Below, one piece after another: positions 60,613 through 64,000 of a stretch of DNA of 64,000 bases (its first letter is position 1; each line of letters opens with the position of its first letter). Position numbers and translations under genes: made by a program. Source of the DNA: an uncultured Verrucomicrobiota bacterium (GTDB lineage: Bacteria > Verrucomicrobiota > Kiritimatiellia > CAIVKH01); NCBI GenBank assembly GCA_937872895.1, contig CALMUP010000051.1, positions 36,143 through 100,142 on the forward strand, in the 5' to 3' direction. The notes under the pieces were generated by a model that saw only the letters and a list, made by a program, of their open reading frames with translations, had not been told where the DNA came from and did not search any database.

Positions 60613-61875
60613 ATGACCATGCAACAACGCAACAACCAGGGATCCACGCTGGTCGCCGTGGTGGTGACCATGGTCGCCGTTGGCCTGGTCGGCGGCGCCT
60701 TGTTATCCACCTCCACCAGTTCTCGCCTGCAACGTCTCGGCTTCGACTCCGTCCAGCGCGCCCTCTACATGGCCGAGTCCGGCGAGTCCTATGCCCGCGC
60801 CCGCTTTGCCGCCGATGCAACCTACCTGCCCTCCGGGACGTTCACCCTCGACAACGGCGATCAGTTCATCCTGACCAGTACCGCCATCGGCGCCGACCGC
60901 CTCGTCACCGCCACCGGCATCGCCGACCCCGGCGACCCGCGCGAAGCCCGCCGCGAATTGCAATTCGTCCTCACCGCCCCGCCAACGCCCCCCGAAGACC
61001 CCGACGACTTCGTGAACACCATGCTCATGGAGAACATCATGGTGTACGGCGTCAACCTCGGCTTCCAGGGCAACCAGATGGTCGGCCCGAACGCCACCGT
61101 CATCGTGCGCGGCAACCTGAGCACCCCGAACTTCAACGGTGGTGCCGCGATGAGCGTCAGCACCATCATGGTGGACGGCAACGTGGACCTCGATGGCGGC
61201 AGCGCGAGCTTCGGCTCGCAGACCGCCCCCGGTACCATCTACGTGAACGGCAACCTGACCCTGTGGAACGGCACCCGCAACGTTTACGGCGATGTGTACG
61301 TAAACGGCAACCTGCGCCTGAAGGATGCCCGCATCAACGGGGACATGTACATCGACGGCAATGTGGAGCTGGGCTGGACGCCGTGGCTGGCCGCCGCGAG
61401 TTACGTGTACTACACCGGAAACCTGACCCATCCACCGTCCATGTCCTCCACCATCACATCCAAGTTCATCAAGCAGGCCAGCGTTCCCGACGTGGTCATC
61501 CCCCCCTTGTCCATCCCCGGCGTCCATTCGAACAGCTGGTACACCAGCCGCGGTTATGTTTCGAGTGGTGCCCTCGTGAACAACATGCGGGTGTTCGCCA
61601 ACGGCTATAGCTCGACCGGCTGGCGCCCCACCGCCACCAACGTGGTGATCGTGAGCACCAGCAACATCGTCATCACCGGCCTCGGCGGCAGCGGCCTATC
61701 CGGCTTCCTGTACGCGCCCTTCGGCAGCATCACCTTCGGCGGGGCCTTCTTCAACGGTTCGGCCATCTCCCGCGACGGCTTCAACCTGACCAGCGGCGGA
61801 ACCACCTTTACCTTCCAATCGATCACGAATTTCATCCGCAACACCAACGACATCCCCATCCCGAGAGGCCTGTAA
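60613..61875 (+). CDS. PilX/GspK-like pilin with bactofilin-like repetitive C-terminus
   Basis: The ATG at 60613 is used (60619 is also possible), giving 420 residues. The N-terminus NNQG-STLVAVVVTMVAVGLV is a pilin-type helix that lacks Glu5, as in GspK/PilX. YMAESGESYARARF follows. From about residue 170 the sequence consists of short beta-type repeats: ATVIVRGNLSTPNF, STIMVDGNVDLDGG, GTIYVNGNLTLWNG, GDVYVNGNLRLKDA, GDMYIDGNVELGW. These resemble the right-handed beta-helix of polymer-forming (bactofilin-like) proteins. It could be the large tip subunit of the pilus. A beta-helix on a pilin-type stem is uncommon. Confidence 0.75.
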   Translation: MTMQQRNNQGSTLVAVVVTMVAVGLVGGALLSTSTSSRLQRLGFDSVQRALYMAESGESYARARFAADATYLPSGTFTLDNGDQFILTSTAIGADRLVTATGIADPGDPREARRELQFVLTAPPTPPEDPDDFVNTMLMENIMVYGVNLGFQGNQMVGPNATVIVRGNLSTPNFNGGAAMSVSTIMVDGNVDLDGGSASFGSQTAPGTIYVNGNLTLWNGTRNVYGDVYVNGNLRLKDARINGDMYIDGNVELGWTPWLAAASYVYYTGNLTHPPSMSSTITSKFIKQASVPDVVIPPLSIPGVHSNSWYTSRGYVSSGALVNNMRVFANGYSSTGWRPTATNVVIVSTSNIVITGLGGSGLSGFLYAPFGSITFGGAFFNGSAISRDGFNLTSGGTTFTFQSITNFIRNTNDIPIPRGL

Positions 61876-61880
61876 CCGTC

Positions 61881-62294
61881 ATGACCCACGTCCGCCCCCT
61901 GCTGCTCGTTGCCACCCTTCTATCCGCCGCCTTCCTCGTTTCCGGATGCGATGATGCGAATACCAACAGCCAGGAAATCGCCATCGCCCCCTCGTCCATC
62001 ACCCTCACCAACGACAAGATCTGGGTGGTCACCTTCCGCGCCGGCGACAACATCGGCGACAACGAGGCCGTCGGCTCGAGCACGAACATTTTCTACCCGC
62101 TGACCTGGACGGTGAGCGATCCCGGACAAGGCCGCTTCATCTCCCAGTCCGGCGCCTCCGCCATCTACCAGACCGCCGGCCGCGTCACCGGCGTGAACGT
62201 GATCAACGTCCGCGACCAGGGCGGCCAGGAAGGCCAGGCCACCGTGGTCCTGACCATTCCCGCCCCGCCCGAACCGACCGCCACCTCGCTGTAA
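61881..62294 (+). CDS. Small lipoprotein of the pilus cluster
   Basis: The 137-residue protein has a signal peptide with lipobox (LLLVATLLSAAFLVSGCDDA), acylated at about Cys23. The mature part is beta-rich and Ig-like (IWVVTFRAGDNIGDNEAVGS, INVRDQGGQEGQATVVLTIP). It starts five bases after the PilX-like gene and is likely co-transcribed with the pilins. It may anchor or align the fibre at the outer membrane. No named family is recognised. Confidence 0.65.
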   Translation: MTHVRPLLLVATLLSAAFLVSGCDDANTNSQEIAIAPSSITLTNDKIWVVTFRAGDNIGDNEAVGSSTNIFYPLTWTVSDPGQGRFISQSGASAIYQTAGRVTGVNVINVRDQGGQEGQATVVLTIPAPPEPTATSL

Positions 62295-62298
62295 CGCC

Positions 62299-63207
62299 AT
62301 GGCCCGCGTCCTCGTCGCCGGCCTGATCAACATTGAAACGACGCTGCGCGTCGAACGCTTCCCGCTGGACTATTTCCCGGTGACCTACCCGTTCGGCGGC
62401 GTCGCCTCCCGCATCTCCGGCGTCGGCCTGAACGTCGCCCGCGCCCTCCAGGTCCTCGGCCACGAGGTGACCCTCGCCGCCCAGATCGGCCGCGACCCCG
62501 CCGGCCGCTGGGTGCGCGATCAACTGGCCCGCTGGCACCTCGACGACAGCCTCGTGCTCGACACCCTCGGCGCCACCCCGCAGTCGGTCATCCTCCACGA
62601 TCCCTCCGGACGCCGCCAGATCCATGTCGACCTGAAAACCATCCAGGACACCACCTACCCCGCCGAGCGCCTCGACCCGCTCTGGGCCTCGTTCAACCTT
62701 GCCGTACTCGGCAACCTGAACGCCAACCGCGCCCTGCTGCCCATCGCCCGCGCCCGGCACGTCCCGGTCGCCACCGACGTCCACGCGATTAGCGACCCCG
62801 ATGACGCCTACAACCGCGACTTCATGGCCGCCGCCGATGTGCTGTTCCTCAGCCACGAACAACTGCCCGCCGTCCCCGAACAGGCCATCGCCGACCTGCG
62901 CGCCCGCTACCCGGCGAAGATCATCGTCGCGGGACTCGGCGCGGACGGTGCGCTGCTCGCCCACGACGACCAGCCACCCCACCGCCTCCCCGCCGTGGCC
63001 GCCCGCCCCGTTGTCAACACGGTCGGCGCCGGCGACGCCCTGTTCGCCAGCTTCCTGCACGGGTGGCTCCACCAGCACCACCCGGTCAAGGCCCTGCGCC
63101 ACGCCATCGTCTTCGCCGGATGGAAGATCGGTGAAACCGCCGCCTCGGAAGGATTCCTCACCGCCGTCGAACTCGCCGAAAAAGCCCTGGAACTCGGCGT
63201 GGAGTAA
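62299..63207 (+). CDS. PfkB-family carbohydrate kinase
   Basis: The 302-residue protein contains a PfkB N-motif region (YPFGGVASRISGVGLNVARALQ) with the Gly pair that binds sugar, and the C-terminal signature VNTVGAGDALFASFLHGWL, which holds the catalytic Asp and the anion hole. The family phosphorylates sugars such as ribose, fructose or adenosine with ATP in the cytoplasm. The substrate cannot be assigned from sequence alone. It begins four bases after the lipoprotein gene, but it has no obvious link to pilus assembly. Confidence 0.88.
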   Translation: MARVLVAGLINIETTLRVERFPLDYFPVTYPFGGVASRISGVGLNVARALQVLGHEVTLAAQIGRDPAGRWVRDQLARWHLDDSLVLDTLGATPQSVILHDPSGRRQIHVDLKTIQDTTYPAERLDPLWASFNLAVLGNLNANRALLPIARARHVPVATDVHAISDPDDAYNRDFMAAADVLFLSHEQLPAVPEQAIADLRARYPAKIIVAGLGADGALLAHDDQPPHRLPAVAARPVVNTVGAGDALFASFLHGWLHQHHPVKALRHAIVFAGWKIGETAASEGFLTAVELAEKALELGVE

Positions 63208-63376
63208 TACCGCGACACCCATCGATCACGAGCCGATCCGGAAAACCACCCGCTTCGCTGGAGAAAGAGGAGGGGGAGGAGGTTCGATGGCCTGAACAAA
63301 CGGGTTCACGCTTGCCGATGCTTACATGGATGCTACCTCATCTCCCTCCTCTTCCTCTAGCGGAGCGGGTGGTTTC

Positions 63377-63670
63377 ATGGTATGGAATCGGAACGACGCC
63401 ATGCGTATCCAAGGCACCATCGGCCACCTGAAGAAATTCGTCGACGAGTTCAACCGTCCGGCGAGGCCTGGTACCCGTCCCGCCCATGCCGGCTCCGACC
63501 ATCCGCGCAACGATTCCCACGTCCAGACCGCCGCCCGCGACGCCTTCTACCTGCGCGAACAACACCTGCGCGTCCAACGCCTCAAACGGGGCATGCGCCG
63601 CTTCTACCTCGCCGTCGCCATCATCCTCATCGTCTGGCTGCTCTGGCTCAGCCAACTTTTCTTCATCTAA
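63377..63670 (+). CDS. Small membrane-anchored protein of unknown function
   Basis: The ATG at 63377 gives 97 residues (MVWNRNDAMRIQGTIGHLKK). A start at 63326 adds a Ser-rich stretch with no ribosome-binding site, and 63401 is also possible. The C-terminus has one membrane helix (FYLAVAIILIVWLLWLSQLF). The rest is polar, with many Arg/His residues. It is probably an inner-membrane tail-anchored protein. I recognise no family. Its GC and codon use match the neighbours, so it may be real. Confidence 0.45.
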   Translation: MVWNRNDAMRIQGTIGHLKKFVDEFNRPARPGTRPAHAGSDHPRNDSHVQTAARDAFYLREQHLRVQRLKRGMRRFYLAVAIILIVWLLWLSQLFFI

Positions 63671-64000
63671 CGAAAAGAAGCGTTAACCGGCCACGGCGTC
63701 TCTCCGATTCCATGATCCTGCCAACCGAAGGTACATCAACCTACAAGGCAACACGGAGGTTGCCCCGCCCATAGCGGCACATCCGTTTTCGACGTGCCGG
63801 AGGGTCGAGCTCCCGCGAGACCGATTCAACCTTCCGTTCCGGATCCATGCGGAACAAGGGCTGACATGCTGGGGGATCGGCTTCCGCCGTGATCTCACCG
63901 TTCATTGACGGTTTTTCCCCTCGCAAAGGGGCAACGCGGAGGTTACCCCGCCCATAGCGGCACATCCGTTTTCGACGTGCCGGAGGGTCGAGCTCCCGCG
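63671..64000. repeat. Pair of 70-base direct repeats at the window end
   Basis: No gene is seen. A 70-base element at 63748-63817 recurs at 63931-64000, offset exactly 183 bases. Both contain CCCATAGCGGCACATCCG and GTGCCGGAGGGTCGAGCTCC, and they differ at only a few positions near their starts. The second copy runs to the window edge and may continue. Open frames across them encode repetitive peptides and are not genes. Confidence 0.8.

Noticed and set aside
63683..63965. Minus-strand open frames with repeated CRYGRGNLRVA peptides.
   Set aside because: They arise from the 183-base-offset direct repeats and have no start signal.

Overview
The window is about 64 kb of GC-rich bacterial chromosome. 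No phage or plasmid backbone genes and no transposase were seen. The organism is probably a member of the PVC superphylum (Verrucomicrobiota or Kiritimatiellota). This rests on the style of the intergenic repeats (runs like AACCGCAGAAATCGCAGAG and ACCACGGATGGACACGG), on two K+-dependent sodium-type membrane pyrophosphatases, and on the gene mix. It is an inference, not a proof.

Layout. (1) 1-11839 is an envelope and polysaccharide region. The minus strand carries a GlpD-like FAD oxidoreductase cut by the window edge and a GT4 glycosyltransferase split in two. The plus strand carries a small basic protein, a membrane SGNH hydrolase, a sugar epimerase and a polysaccharide deacetylase. A convergent minus-strand operon has a GT39 mannosyltransferase-like protein, a flippase-like membrane protein and a GT2. 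(2) 11891-16142 is a small redox group (azoreductase, DoxX-like protein, pirin) divergent from a LysR regulator and followed by a sugar MFS transporter. (3) 16231-19683 holds a 1022-residue CsgG-like/TPR/propeller secreted protein and tRNA-Ser(UGA). (4) 19792-32467 holds a YeeZ-like epimerase, a CPA2 antiporter, a 180-bp-period repeat tract, two tandem membrane pyrophosphatases, a PAS/GAF hybrid histidine kinase and a PatB-type C-S lyase. (5) 32656-33378 is a ThuA-like protein.

(6) 33550-47980 is a complete type I-C CRISPR-Cas locus. The order is XRE/ImmA-like regulator, cas3, cas5c, cas8c, cas7c, a small ORF6N-domain gene, cas4, cas1, cas2, leader, and an array of 82 apparently identical repeats with 81 spacers. 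Almost every junction is an ATGA/GTGA overlap or a very short gap, so the regulator and the ORF6N gene look like part of the operon. The regulator's protease motif is degenerate. These two accessory genes are the best candidates for something not previously described. One spacer occurs twice, 11 units apart.

(7) 48098-48861 is rpoZ-smpB behind a near-consensus sigma-70 promoter. (8) 49120-62294 is a type IV pilus / type II secretion-like assembly cluster. It contains PilT, a TPR protein, a PilM-PilN fusion, PilO-like and PilP-like proteins, a secretin, PilB/GspE, PilC/GspF, a major pilin, a terminator, three minor pilins, a PilX-like protein with a bactofilin-like C-terminus, and a lipoprotein. 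No prepilin peptidase is in view. (9) 62299-64000 has a PfkB-family kinase, a small membrane protein, and a pair of direct repeats running to the window end.
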